From NCBI GenBank assembly GCA_020050965.1, contig JAGVJV010000045.1:1-10214 (forward strand): DNA of 10,214 nt, written 5' to 3'. The translations under genes were made by a program, and so were the position numbers. The notes beneath the pieces are model-generated. The model saw only the letters and a program-made list of their open reading frames with translations, ran no database searches and was not told where the DNA came from. The DNA is from Parachlamydiales bacterium (GTDB lineage: Bacteria; Chlamydiota; Chlamydiia; Chlamydiales; Rhabdochlamydiaceae). Numbering within the stretch: position 1 is the first letter of the stretch; each line of letters opens with the position of its first letter. Positions 1 through 5,849 of this stretch are shown here, piece by piece.

Positions 1-1
1 A

Positions 2-133
2 GTTAACGACACTGTGATCATTGGTGAAAATGATAGCTGGCTTTGGTATTTCTCTTCATATAATAGCATCATCATCAACGTCAATATGAACCATTACGTT
101 CGTGCATCAATCATATCTAACCCAAAAGTATAG
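2..133 (+). CDS. Possible C-terminal end of an unidentified upstream gene (partial)
   Basis: One plus-strand frame is open from the window edge to a TAG at 131-133, giving 43 codons; the other two plus frames hit stops within the first 16 bases. The peptide has a mixed composition and two tryptophans (SWLWYF around codons 12-17) and matches no family I can name. The main support is context: the TAG overlaps an AGGTG Shine-Dalgarno-like sequence and the next gene starts 7 bases later, a typical tandem operon junction. An antisense frame is also open over part of this stretch, and 43 open codons can occur by chance, so this is tentative. Confidence 0.35.
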   Translation, partial: VNDTVIIGENDSWLWYFSSYNSIIINVNMNHYVRASIISNPKV

Positions 134-136
134 GTG
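132..136 (+). promoter_or_regulatory. Shine-Dalgarno-like AGGTG deciding the start at 141
   Basis: AGGTG lies 4 bases before ATG 141 and overlaps the TAG stop of the possible upstream frame. It favours ATG 141 over the in-frame GTG at 102, which has no such site. Confidence 0.5.
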
Positions 137-140
137 TCAG

Positions 141-440
141 ATGAATCTCGATTTGCAAATTGAAGGTAGATACTCTCAGCGAACTGAAGATATTCAGCAT
201 TTAAAGCAAATTCCAGTTGAATTCGAACTCCCCCTCGATGCGCCGAGTGAGCACGCGGTCTCTGTTTTCAAAGCCCTCGTCATCACTCTTGCCCTTTTCT
301 TCTCACTCGCGACAATCATTTTCATGCAACCTGCCATGGCATTTATTTATGTCACCCTCATTTTAAGCGGCGGCGGGAGTATGGTGGTTGGCTCAGAAAA
401 GATCATCAGGATTTTGCCTGAGCGCCTTTGGAAGAACTAA
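141..440 (+). CDS. Small two-helix membrane protein, candidate inclusion-membrane (Inc-like) protein
   Basis: This is a 99-residue protein of no recognised family. It has a polar N-terminal half (about residues 1-40, no signal peptide), then two hydrophobic segments at roughly residues 44-64 (FKALVITLALFFSLATIIFM) and 68-88, joined by a turn of a few residues (QPAM), and a short basic tail ending RLWKN. This bilobed hydrophobic profile with a tight hairpin is the classic signature of chlamydial Inc proteins, which are type III secreted into the vacuole membrane. That function is inference; a small inner-membrane protein fits equally well. I chose ATG 141 because AGGTG lies just upstream; an in-frame GTG at 102 would add 13 residues. 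It may be cotranscribed with a gene ending at 133. A hairpin starts directly at its stop codon. Confidence 0.75.
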   Translation: MNLDLQIEGRYSQRTEDIQHLKQIPVEFELPLDAPSEHAVSVFKALVITLALFFSLATIIFMQPAMAFIYVTLILSGGGSMVVGSEKIIRILPERLWKN

Positions 441-462
441 TTCCCTGTTTTTATAGGGAATT
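439..462 (+). terminator. Hairpin at the 3' end of the Inc-like gene
   Basis: AATTCCCT (439-446) and AGGGAATT (455-462) form a perfect 8-bp stem with an 8-base T-rich loop, beginning inside the stop codon. The sequence after it (GCTTGTTTTGTTTG) is T-rich but not an uninterrupted U tract, so termination strength is uncertain. The hairpin ends 14 bases before the large fold-back element. Confidence 0.5.
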
Positions 463-476
463 GCTTGTTTTGTTTG

Positions 477-820
477 AATAGACATGTCGGGTTACACGCG
501 CTTCGCCATGTCCCCTGCGACCCCCTTGAGACTCATCTCGCTTTGCCAAATCGCGTCCTCGTCGGGAGAGTGGACATTCGTCCTACCCTCCCACCCCCCA
601 TTCTCCAGTCCATCTTCGAAACCTAACGATTATTTTGTTACCCCACAATAACTACGTTTTCTCTGCTGGCCTAGGAATGCGGGCTCTCCTGCGGTACGAT
701 TTTCCTTTGCGATCTGAGTCCATCGGCTGCTCGAGCGCTCTTCCCCACCTGGACTCCGTCCTTTTTCGGTGGGTACCCCTTCCGGGTCATCTCGCAGAAC
801 CAATTAAAAGAGGATTCAAC
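477..820 (+). repeat. Left arm of the fold-back element, degenerate copy
   Basis: This ~344-bp arm is the reverse-complement counterpart of 828-1167. Read on the plus strand it begins like the right-arm open frame (ATG at 484, residues MSGYTRFAMSPATPL) but stops at 649-651 after 55 codons. The later shared segment (DFPLRSESIGCS) is found in another frame at 635-826. Relative to the right copy it carries indels, including ATTCG at about 575-579 where the right copy has the four-base GGAG. Confidence 0.75.
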
Positions 821-1160
821 AAATAGTGTTCAGCCCTTTTTTCATGGTACTGCGAGTCGACGCGAAGGGGGTCCCCGCCAAGTGGACACGGAGTGCCGGC
901 GGGGAATGAGCGCACGAGCAGCCGGCGGACTCAGATCGCAAAGCAAAATCGCACCCGCAGGAGAGCCCACACCCTTTAGGTCCTGAAAAACCGTTCTTTG
1001 AAGTGCTGAGAAAATAAGAGAAGGTTTTGAGGGGCCTAGTAGGGTGGGGCGTGGGAGGGTAGGACTCCGTCCACTCTCCCGACGAGGACGCGATTTGGCA
1101 AAGCGAGGTGAGGCTCAAGGGGGTCGCGGGGGACATGGCGAAGCGCATGAAACCCGACAT
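816..1160 (-). CDS. Doubtful 114-aa open frame inside the right repeat arm
   Basis: The frame runs from ATG at 1160 to a stop at 816-818 and spans the arm. The product is rich in Ser, Pro, Thr and Cys (start MSGFMRFAMSPATPLS, later CDFALRSESAGCSC), with no predicted domain, membrane segment or signal peptide that I recognise. No Shine-Dalgarno sequence lies before the start. The composition looks like translated repeat DNA rather than a selected protein. The counterpart frame in the left arm is broken, which also argues against a required function. It may still be annotated as a recurring hypothetical protein wherever this repeat occurs. Confidence 0.2.
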   Translation of the reverse strand: MSGFMRFAMSPATPLSLTSLCQIASSSGEWTESYPPTPHPTRPLKTFSYFLSTSKNGFSGPKGCGLSCGCDFALRSESAGCSCAHSPPALRVHLAGTPFASTRSTMKKGLNTIC

Positions 1161-1167
1161 GTCTATT
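828..1167 (-). repeat. Right arm of the fold-back element, less degenerate copy
   Basis: This ~340-bp arm is more GC-rich than its partner and keeps one frame open across nearly its whole length on the minus strand. Its outer end is only about 50 bases past the 3' end of the phosphodiesterase gene. The sequence beyond its end (CCAACCTAATGAG) is AT-richer and unlike the arm. Confidence 0.75.
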
Positions 1168-1218
1168 CCAACCTAATGAGCAATAATCTAAAAATATATA
1201 AATTCAGTTTACAGAGGG

Positions 1219-2457
1219 CTAGGAAGAAAGGAAGAGGAAGGGAATTTCTAGCTCTTCTCGAGTGAGTCCGCCATGGGCTCCATAGAAGTTTTGTTGGAAA
1301 CGGTTTCTTTCATACCACCAAATCGCCTCTCCGCCATAGGGCAAAATCACTAAATTGCCCACACGGCTTAAGAAATTGGCACTGGGCTTCTCCGGTCCAA
1401 AAAGTCCGAGCTCTAATAGCTCTTCCGTTTTATATACCTCTCCCCTTTCCTTTAAAATGAGACTTAAGACTTCCTTAAGTTCAGAAAGCCTTTCAGGATG
1501 GGCGTGGAGGAAAAAATCACGACAGGAACCAGCAGGCGCTAACGGCTTATTTCTTCGGCCAAAGAGCAGATATTTATCGAGATTGGGCACTTTTTTATTC
1601 AAGTAATAGGTCTGCTTAGGATTCACATCGATCATTCCATGATCGGCCGTGACAATGACTGCAGTTTTGGGAGGAAGGGATTGAAGAAAATGGTCGATCT
1701 CTCCAAAAATTTTCTGAGTTTCATGCTCAAAATCGGGCGAATGAATCCCTTTGCGATGGCCGATGGCATCGATATCTCCATAGTAAAAAAAGCTATAAGT
1801 TTTTCCTTTTAGAGTGGAGAGAATTTTTTCAAATGCTTGGTTTGCAGTTTTATAGCCATGCCGTTCTGCCCCATCTAGAACTGCTTGTGAATAGGGAGAA
1901 TCGATGATCGAATGGGTTTGGAAAGCGCTGCACTTGATTCCTTTGTCGCTTAAGCGCTGGTATAGGGTCGTTTTTGGAAAAAGCTCTTTGGGATTAAGCG
2001 GCAATGTCCCAGGATCACGATCCCCCGCAAAGGAGAAAGGTAAGGGGGCGATGATATCATTGAGTTTGGGCTCATAGATAAACCACTCGTAGATCCCTGC
2101 TTGGCTCGGAAGAAGACCCGTGTTGATGCAGGTGATATGGGCGGCAGTTGTCGAAGGGAACATGCTGGTAAGTTTTGAGACAATCCCTTGCTGCTCAAAT
2201 TTTTGCAAAGCAGGCAGATCCCTTTTAAACTGCTCCCAAAAACGCCAACCAAATCCATCAATAAGAAGGAGGATCACGTGGTCATAGGATTCCGACTTGT
2301 AAGTATCCTCAGGCAAACTCTGATGAGTTTTTTCTGTGCATAGCGTCTCTATTGTTGCAGGAATTCGAGAGAAGCAGTAAGAAGCGTATAAGGGCTGGCA
2401 AAAATGCGTTGAAAAGCGCGAAGCGTCTACAGCTTGGAGCGATTTTTCATTTATCAT
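1219..2457 (-). CDS. Type I phosphodiesterase / nucleotide pyrophosphatase family protein
   Basis: This 412-aa protein belongs to the alkaline-phosphatase superfamily (PF01663 type), two-metal, usually zinc, enzymes that hydrolyse phosphodiesters or pyrophosphates. The expected metal set is visible: D67 in LLIDGFG, nucleophile T103/T104 in FPSTTAAH, D230 and H234 in GDIDAIGH, D272-H273 in VTADHGM, and H395 in GAHGGLT. All are present, so it should be catalytically competent; the substrate cannot be read from sequence. The first ~57 residues are a non-family extension. No signal peptide or membrane segment is seen, suggesting a cytoplasmic location. It diverges from the antiporter gene with only 30 bases between start codons, so the promoters must overlap or lie inside the neighbour. 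No Shine-Dalgarno sequence precedes the start. Its 3' end lies about 50 bases from the fold-back element. Confidence 0.9.
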   Translation of the reverse strand: MINEKSLQAVDASRFSTHFCQPLYASYCFSRIPATIETLCTEKTHQSLPEDTYKSESYDHVILLLIDGFGWRFWEQFKRDLPALQKFEQQGIVSKLTSMFPSTTAAHITCINTGLLPSQAGIYEWFIYEPKLNDIIAPLPFSFAGDRDPGTLPLNPKELFPKTTLYQRLSDKGIKCSAFQTHSIIDSPYSQAVLDGAERHGYKTANQAFEKILSTLKGKTYSFFYYGDIDAIGHRKGIHSPDFEHETQKIFGEIDHFLQSLPPKTAVIVTADHGMIDVNPKQTYYLNKKVPNLDKYLLFGRRNKPLAPAGSCRDFFLHAHPERLSELKEVLSLILKERGEVYKTEELLELGLFGPEKPSANFLSRVGNLVILPYGGEAIWWYERNRFQQNFYGAHGGLTREELEIPFLFLSS

Positions 2458-2479
2458 TTAAATAAGCAAGGGGTAAAAT
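2451..2479 (+). promoter_or_regulatory. Candidate promoter of the antiporter gene
   Basis: TTATCA (2451-2456) and TAAAAT (2474-2479) are separated by 17 bases, matching 4/6 and 5/6 of the sigma70 consensus. The -10 box ends 8 bases before ATG 2488, so transcription would start at or next to the AUG. The -35 lies inside the first codons of the divergent phosphodiesterase gene. Confidence 0.35.
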
Positions 2480-2487
2480 GATTTGAT

Positions 2488-3891
2488 ATGAGCAGTAAAA
2501 TTGTCAAAATTCCTAAGGTCCTCTCGGTTTTTACCCTTGCGATGATCAACGTCGCTGCGATCGGGAGCGTAAAAAATTGGCCGTTTATCTCTGAATATGG
2601 CCTTTCTGCACTATTTTATCTGATATTAGCTGCTCTCATCTTTTTTTTCCCAGTCTCTCTTGTTTCCGCTGAGCTAGCGACTGGATGGCCTCATAAAGGG
2701 GGCGTTTACCTTTGGGTTAAAGAGGCTTTTGGTCCTCATTGGGGCTTCCTCGCAATATGGCTGCAGTGGATTGAAAATGTCGCTTGGTATCCTACGGTCC
2801 TCTCTTTTGCCGCAGCGACGATTGCCTATACCTTTGATCCGGCTCTTTCCAGCAGCACGATATTTACCATTTGTGTCGTCCTTGTTCTATTTTGGGGCGC
2901 AACCATCGCAAACTCCTACGGAATGAAAGCCTCGGGGTTCATCAGCGATGCAGGTGCGATCTGCGGTTCCTTTATCCCTGGGATCATCATCATTGCCCTT
3001 GGCGCTTTCTGGGTATTAGATGGCTCCCCCCTCCAGATCCCCTTTACAACGGATGCCCTTATCCCTAATTTTACCCTGCAGAATATGGTCATTTTCTGCG
3101 GTGTCATGCTCGCGTTTGCCGGAATGGAAATGTCCTCAGTGCATGCTCAAGATGTTAGCCACCCTAAACGAGATTATCCAAGAGCGATCCTCCTCTCCGC
3201 CGCAATTATTCTGGGCCTATCGCTCCTTGGCGTCCTCGCCATCGCGATCGTAGTCCCCCAAAAGGAAATCAGCCTGACAGCTGGGACAATGCAAGCCTTT
3301 ACCGTCTTCCTGAGCCGCTACAATCTCAAATGGTTCATCCCCGTCATCGCAGGCCTAATGTCCATCGGCTTATTCGGCTCAGTCGGAACCTGGATCATCG
3401 GCCCCGTCAAAGGTCTGCTCGCGGCCGGACAAGAAGGGCACCTTCCTCCCATCTTCCACAAAACCAATAAGCACCAGGTGCCAGTTCCTCTGCTCGTTTT
3501 CCAAGGAATCATCGCCACGGTCCTCACCCTCATGTTCCTCTTGATGCCCTCAGTGAGCTCAGCTTTCTGGATCCTAACTGTACTCGTTGCGCAGCTTTAT
3601 CTGCTCATGTACATCATTATGTTTGCCGCCTGCATTCGCTTGCGCTATACCCAGCCCCACGTGGAGCGTCCTTATAAGGTTCCAGGTGGAAAATTCGGCT
3701 TATGGCTCATCTGCGGAATAGGAATTGTCGGGGCAACATTTGCCCTATTGATCGGCTATGTGCCCCCTTCACAGATTAAAGTGGGCTCTACGCTATTCTA
3801 TTCAGGCTTCTTGATTGCAGCGACCGTCATCAGCTGCATCATCCCCTTCGGCTTTTTGATCTTCAAAAAACCAAGCTGGGTAAAGAGGTAG
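2488..3891 (+). CDS. APC-family amino-acid antiporter, GadC/XasA-like
   Basis: This 467-aa integral membrane protein has about 12 hydrophobic helices. It resembles the glutamate/GABA antiporter group of the APC superfamily: an N-terminal helix 1 region with the SVKNWP stretch, WPHKGGVYLWVKEAFGP at 67-83, the helix 6 region AFAGMEMSSVHAQDVSHP at 209-226, followed by RDYPRA, and ERPYKVPGG at 393-401. The role is amino-acid exchange across the inner membrane; which amino acids is not determinable. GadC is about 511 residues and has a C-terminal plug that closes the channel at neutral pH; this protein ends at 467, so it appears to lack that plug. A GGGG run lies too far upstream (14 bases) to be a good ribosome site for ATG 2488. 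Its last two codons and stop lie inside a 151-bp inverted repeat. Confidence 0.88.
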   Translation: MSSKIVKIPKVLSVFTLAMINVAAIGSVKNWPFISEYGLSALFYLILAALIFFFPVSLVSAELATGWPHKGGVYLWVKEAFGPHWGFLAIWLQWIENVAWYPTVLSFAAATIAYTFDPALSSSTIFTICVVLVLFWGATIANSYGMKASGFISDAGAICGSFIPGIIIIALGAFWVLDGSPLQIPFTTDALIPNFTLQNMVIFCGVMLAFAGMEMSSVHAQDVSHPKRDYPRAILLSAAIILGLSLLGVLAIAIVVPQKEISLTAGTMQAFTVFLSRYNLKWFIPVIAGLMSIGLFGSVGTWIIGPVKGLLAAGQEGHLPPIFHKTNKHQVPVPLLVFQGIIATVLTLMFLLMPSVSSAFWILTVLVAQLYLLMYIIMFAACIRLRYTQPHVERPYKVPGGKFGLWLICGIGIVGATFALLIGYVPPSQIKVGSTLFYSGFLIAATVISCIIPFGFLIFKKPSWVKR

Positions 3892-4034
3892 TTGCAAAAC
3901 TCAAGGTTCGCCGATTTTCGATTCAAATTCGAGGGGTAATATCAGCTTCCCGCATATGCCCCCCTGAATTTGAATCGAAAATTGGCCAAAATAATCCCGA
4001 AAATCGGCAAACCTTGAGTTTTGCAACTACCTCT
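3884..4034. repeat. 151-bp inverted repeat between convergent genes, possible bidirectional terminator or small fold-back element
   Basis: The outer arms 3884-3920 and 3998-4034 (37 bases each, starting AGAGGTAGTTGCAAAACTC) match with one mismatch. The inner arms ATTTTCGATTCAAATTC (3914-3930) and its complement at 3966-3982 match perfectly. The right arm contains 22 extra bases flanked by a repeat of ATTTTCG, so the left arm looks like a version deleted between those short repeats, or the right one gained them. The centre has GAGGGG opposite CCCCCCT. The repeat overlaps the antiporter stop codon and ends 11 bases before the MgtE stop codon, filling the whole 154-base gap. It could end transcription from both sides. 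There is no poly-T tract, so a standard rho-independent terminator is not clear. Confidence 0.8.
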
Positions 4035-4045
4035 AAGAAATAAAA

Positions 4046-5029
4046 TTATAAGAGCCACCAGGTCGAAAGACCCAAGTAAATTGCAGTGGTGATGACGTCT
4101 GCGAGCATGAGCACCACTGGCCCTGATGCTACTTTCGGATCCAGTTTTCTGGCATGCAGCACTAGCGGCATCGCAGCTCCGATGGCACCTGAGATGGTGA
4201 CAGAGATGATGATCCCCACCGCAATTGCGATAGGCGGACGCCAGCCTTCTCCCCATAGAAGGGAGAGCCCGCCGACGATGATTCCGGAGGTGAGCGCTAA
4301 TAGGGAGACCATTTTCGCTTCGCTGAAGATCTGAAAGAGGCTCCTCTTAAAAGAGACTTTTGGTTTATGGATGAGCTGCAAGCTGTAGGTCATCGATTGC
4401 ATCGAGATCGACTCGCTGAGCGTGAGCACCAGAGGGATGAACATCGCGAGGAGAATTACCTCTAGAAGGACGATCTCAAACACACGAGAAATGATGGCGC
4501 AGGCGATCCCTCCGACCATATTGCAAAAAATCCAAGGCATCCGGGTCTTGTAAAATAGCCAAGTGGAGCGAGGTTTGCTCTCTTCTAAATGGAGTCCTAG
4601 GACCTGAAAGAGGTCTGTTGAATCCCGTTTGGCTTTGGCTACATCGACAGCCTGGCCGAGATAAAGCTGGATGTCGATGATGCCAAGAAAACGGCCGATT
4701 TCATCCACAACAGGCAGTGCTAAAAGTTTGTGCTGAGTCAAAATTTCTTTTGCTTGTTGCAGCGAATGATCGGCGGAGATCGAGATGATTTGGTCCTCTA
4801 AAATTTGATCAATTTTTGATGTGGCAGGACTCAAGAGGAGGTTGCGTGTGGAGACGACCCCTTTCAGCCGCTTATCTTGATCAGTCACATAGAGATAAAA
4901 GATTTGATCATCGAGCTGGGTTTTCCGAATATGGGCAAGGGCGTCATCGACGGTATGATCGACCCATAGAGTGGTCTTTACCGGTATAACAAAAGGGGCT
5001 ACTTTCTGCTGAAGATCTGTTATGCTCAT
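4046..5029 (-). CDS. MgtE-like transporter with CBS pair, N-terminal domain missing
   Basis: This 327-aa protein has two CBS domains (about residues 15-66 and 73-125) followed by about five membrane helices from residue 165 to the C-terminus. This is the order found in MgtE Mg2+ channels, where CBS domains sense magnesium and gate the pore. The usual length is about 450 aa; the N-terminal helical MgtE_N domain is absent here. The final helix keeps the family feature DPKVASGP (297-304) with an acidic residue in LADV (D311), corresponding to the pore Asp. The usual GGN-type motif after PLV is replaced by SES (PLVLTLSESISMQS, 199-212), so ion specificity may differ from Mg2+. ATG 5029 begins next to the methyltransferase promoter; no Shine-Dalgarno sequence is seen. 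Transport function is likely, the ion uncertain. Confidence 0.85.
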   Translation of the reverse strand: MSITDLQQKVAPFVIPVKTTLWVDHTVDDALAHIRKTQLDDQIFYLYVTDQDKRLKGVVSTRNLLLSPATSKIDQILEDQIISISADHSLQQAKEILTQHKLLALPVVDEIGRFLGIIDIQLYLGQAVDVAKAKRDSTDLFQVLGLHLEESKPRSTWLFYKTRMPWIFCNMVGGIACAIISRVFEIVLLEVILLAMFIPLVLTLSESISMQSMTYSLQLIHKPKVSFKRSLFQIFSEAKMVSLLALTSGIIVGGLSLLWGEGWRPPIAIAVGIIISVTISGAIGAAMPLVLHARKLDPKVASGPVVLMLADVITTAIYLGLSTWWLL

Positions 5030-5057
5030 TGGCTTTTTTTATTTTACTATATATGAT
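5029..5057 (+). promoter_or_regulatory. Candidate promoter of the methyltransferase gene
   Basis: TTGGCT (5029-5034) and TATGAT (5052-5057) are 17 bases apart, 4/6 and 5/6 matches to sigma70 boxes. The -10 ends 7 bases before ATG 5065, so the mRNA would be leaderless or nearly so. On the opposite strand TATAGT (5051-5046) abuts it, a possible -10 for the divergent MgtE-like gene. Confidence 0.45.
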
Positions 5058-5064
5058 ATTCCAT

Positions 5065-5814
5065 ATGGTAAAACAACAAAAAACTTCTTGGGAGTCGTCA
5101 GCCAAGTGGTACGACGAGTCTGTTGGGGAAAAGGGGCATTACTACCACGAGCATGTAATCCTCCCTAACCTGCTTAAACTCATGGAGTTAAACAAAAATT
5201 CTAAAATCCTAGATCTCGCCTGCGGCCAAGGAATTTTGGCTCGCCACCTCCCGGCTGGAGCTTTTTATCTAGGGATCGATATTGCCCCCTCTCTCATTAA
5301 AGCCGCAAAAGAGCGGACAAAGCACTCTTTTCTGGTCAAGGATGTGACTAAGAAGTTGGAGCTTTCTTCCGCCGATTTTACCCATGCGACGATCATTCTC
5401 GCCCTTCAAAATATTGCGCAGCCTCTCGCTGTCTTAAGTAATGCTGCTCGCCATCTCTCTTCTAAAGGCAAGCTGTTTATCGTCCTCAATCACCCTTCCT
5501 TTCGGATCCCCCGCCAGAGCAGCTGGGGAATCGACGAAGCGAAAAAGTTGCAATACCGACGTGTCGATAGCTATCTCTCTTCTCTCGAAATCCCGATCCA
5601 AACCCACCCCGGCAAAGGGAACCAGGTGCAGACCCTTTCGTTCCATCATCCCTTGATGAGCTTCACTAAATGGCTCAAAGAGGCAGGATTTGGGATTGTG
5701 GAAATCGAAGAGTGGATCTCAGATAAAAAGAGCACAGGCGGCAGGGCAAAGATGGAAAATAGGGCCCGAGAAGAGTTTCCCCTATTTATGACGATTGTCG
5801 CTCAAAAACAATAA
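5065..5814 (+). CDS. Class I SAM-dependent methyltransferase (type 11-like)
   Basis: This is a 249-aa cytoplasmic protein when read from ATG 5065. Motif I is LDLACGQG (49-56), which binds SAM. The acidic residue after strand 2 is D72 in GIDIAPSL, and D93 in VKDVT follows as the adenine-side acid. The later LKEAGFGIVEIEEW (204-217) is a typical C-terminal strand of small-molecule methyltransferases. The substrate is unknown; a motif for UbiE or BioC is not evident. A frame upstream is open to TTG 5029 and would add MAFFILLYMIFH, but this stretch coincides with the promoter boxes, and an N-terminal hydrophobic tail is not expected in this family, so I prefer 5065. ATG 5053 is a second possibility. 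It lies 35 bases ahead of glmS, on the same strand. Confidence 0.85.
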   Translation: MVKQQKTSWESSAKWYDESVGEKGHYYHEHVILPNLLKLMELNKNSKILDLACGQGILARHLPAGAFYLGIDIAPSLIKAAKERTKHSFLVKDVTKKLELSSADFTHATIILALQNIAQPLAVLSNAARHLSSKGKLFIVLNHPSFRIPRQSSWGIDEAKKLQYRRVDSYLSSLEIPIQTHPGKGNQVQTLSFHHPLMSFTKWLKEAGFGIVEIEEWISDKKSTGGRAKMENRAREEFPLFMTIVAQKQ

Positions 5815-5833
5815 TTTTTTTTAATAGTTGATT

Positions 5834-5842
5834 TGGTATAGT
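5834..5842 (+). promoter_or_regulatory. Candidate extended -10 promoter of glmS
   Basis: TGGTATAGT is an extended -10 element (TGn plus TATAGT, 5/6 match). No good -35 is seen; the expected position is a T run. The box ends 7 bases before ATG 5850 and no Shine-Dalgarno sequence intervenes. The 35-base gap after the methyltransferase gene has no space for a glmS ribozyme. Confidence 0.45.
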
Positions 5843-5849
5843 ACCGCTC

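Larger units (their letters stand above)
477..1167. repeat. ~690-bp imperfect palindrome (fold-back element), two head-to-head copies of a ~340-bp repeat
   Basis: The sequence starting AATAGACATGTCGGGTT at 477 reappears as its reverse complement ending at 1167. The outer ~120 bp of each arm are about 90% identical. The next ~90 bp are clearly diverged but alignable, and similarity rises again over 690-797 versus 850-960 (for example GGGCTCTCCTGCGG and TTTGCGATCTGAGTCC are shared). Pairing continues almost to the centre, leaving a loop of about 7 bases near 821-827. The termini contain the 8-base palindrome GACATGTC. No transposase is present and I see no clear target-site duplication. This fills the 778 bases between the flanking genes; apart from the hairpin at 439-462, nothing else convincing is seen there. 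Confidence 0.85.

Noticed and set aside
59..64. Perfect TATAAT upstream of the Inc-like gene
   Set aside because: No acceptable -35 at 16-18 bases and no TG extension; it may lie inside an upstream coding region.
102..140. GTG start at 102 for the Inc-like protein
   Set aside because: It overlaps the possible upstream gene and has no ribosome site; ATG 141 has AGGTG at 4 bases.
635..826. Plus-strand 63-codon open frame in the left repeat arm
   Set aside because: It is the frameshifted remnant of the same frame seen in the right arm; described under the repeat rather than as a gene.
477..1167. Insertion sequence with a transposase gene
   Set aside because: No DDE or tyrosine recombinase motif in any frame; the element is too short and nearly all palindrome.
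1044..1265. Plus-strand 73-codon open frame
   Set aside because: It straddles the right repeat arm and the end of the phosphodiesterase gene in antisense, is Arg/Gly-rich and has no ribosome site; a shadow frame.
3942..4256. Minus-strand 104-codon frame over the inverted repeat
   Set aside because: It overlaps the MgtE-like gene in another frame, is His/Cys-rich without family features, and is a shadow.
5029..5064. TTG start at 5029 for the methyltransferase
   Set aside because: The added residues would be encoded by the promoter boxes and form a hydrophobic tail unlike this family; it also overlaps the divergent gene's start.
5815..5849. glmS ribozyme upstream of glmS
   Set aside because: Only 35 bases lie between the genes and no ribozyme core can fit; the upstream gene is intact coding sequence.
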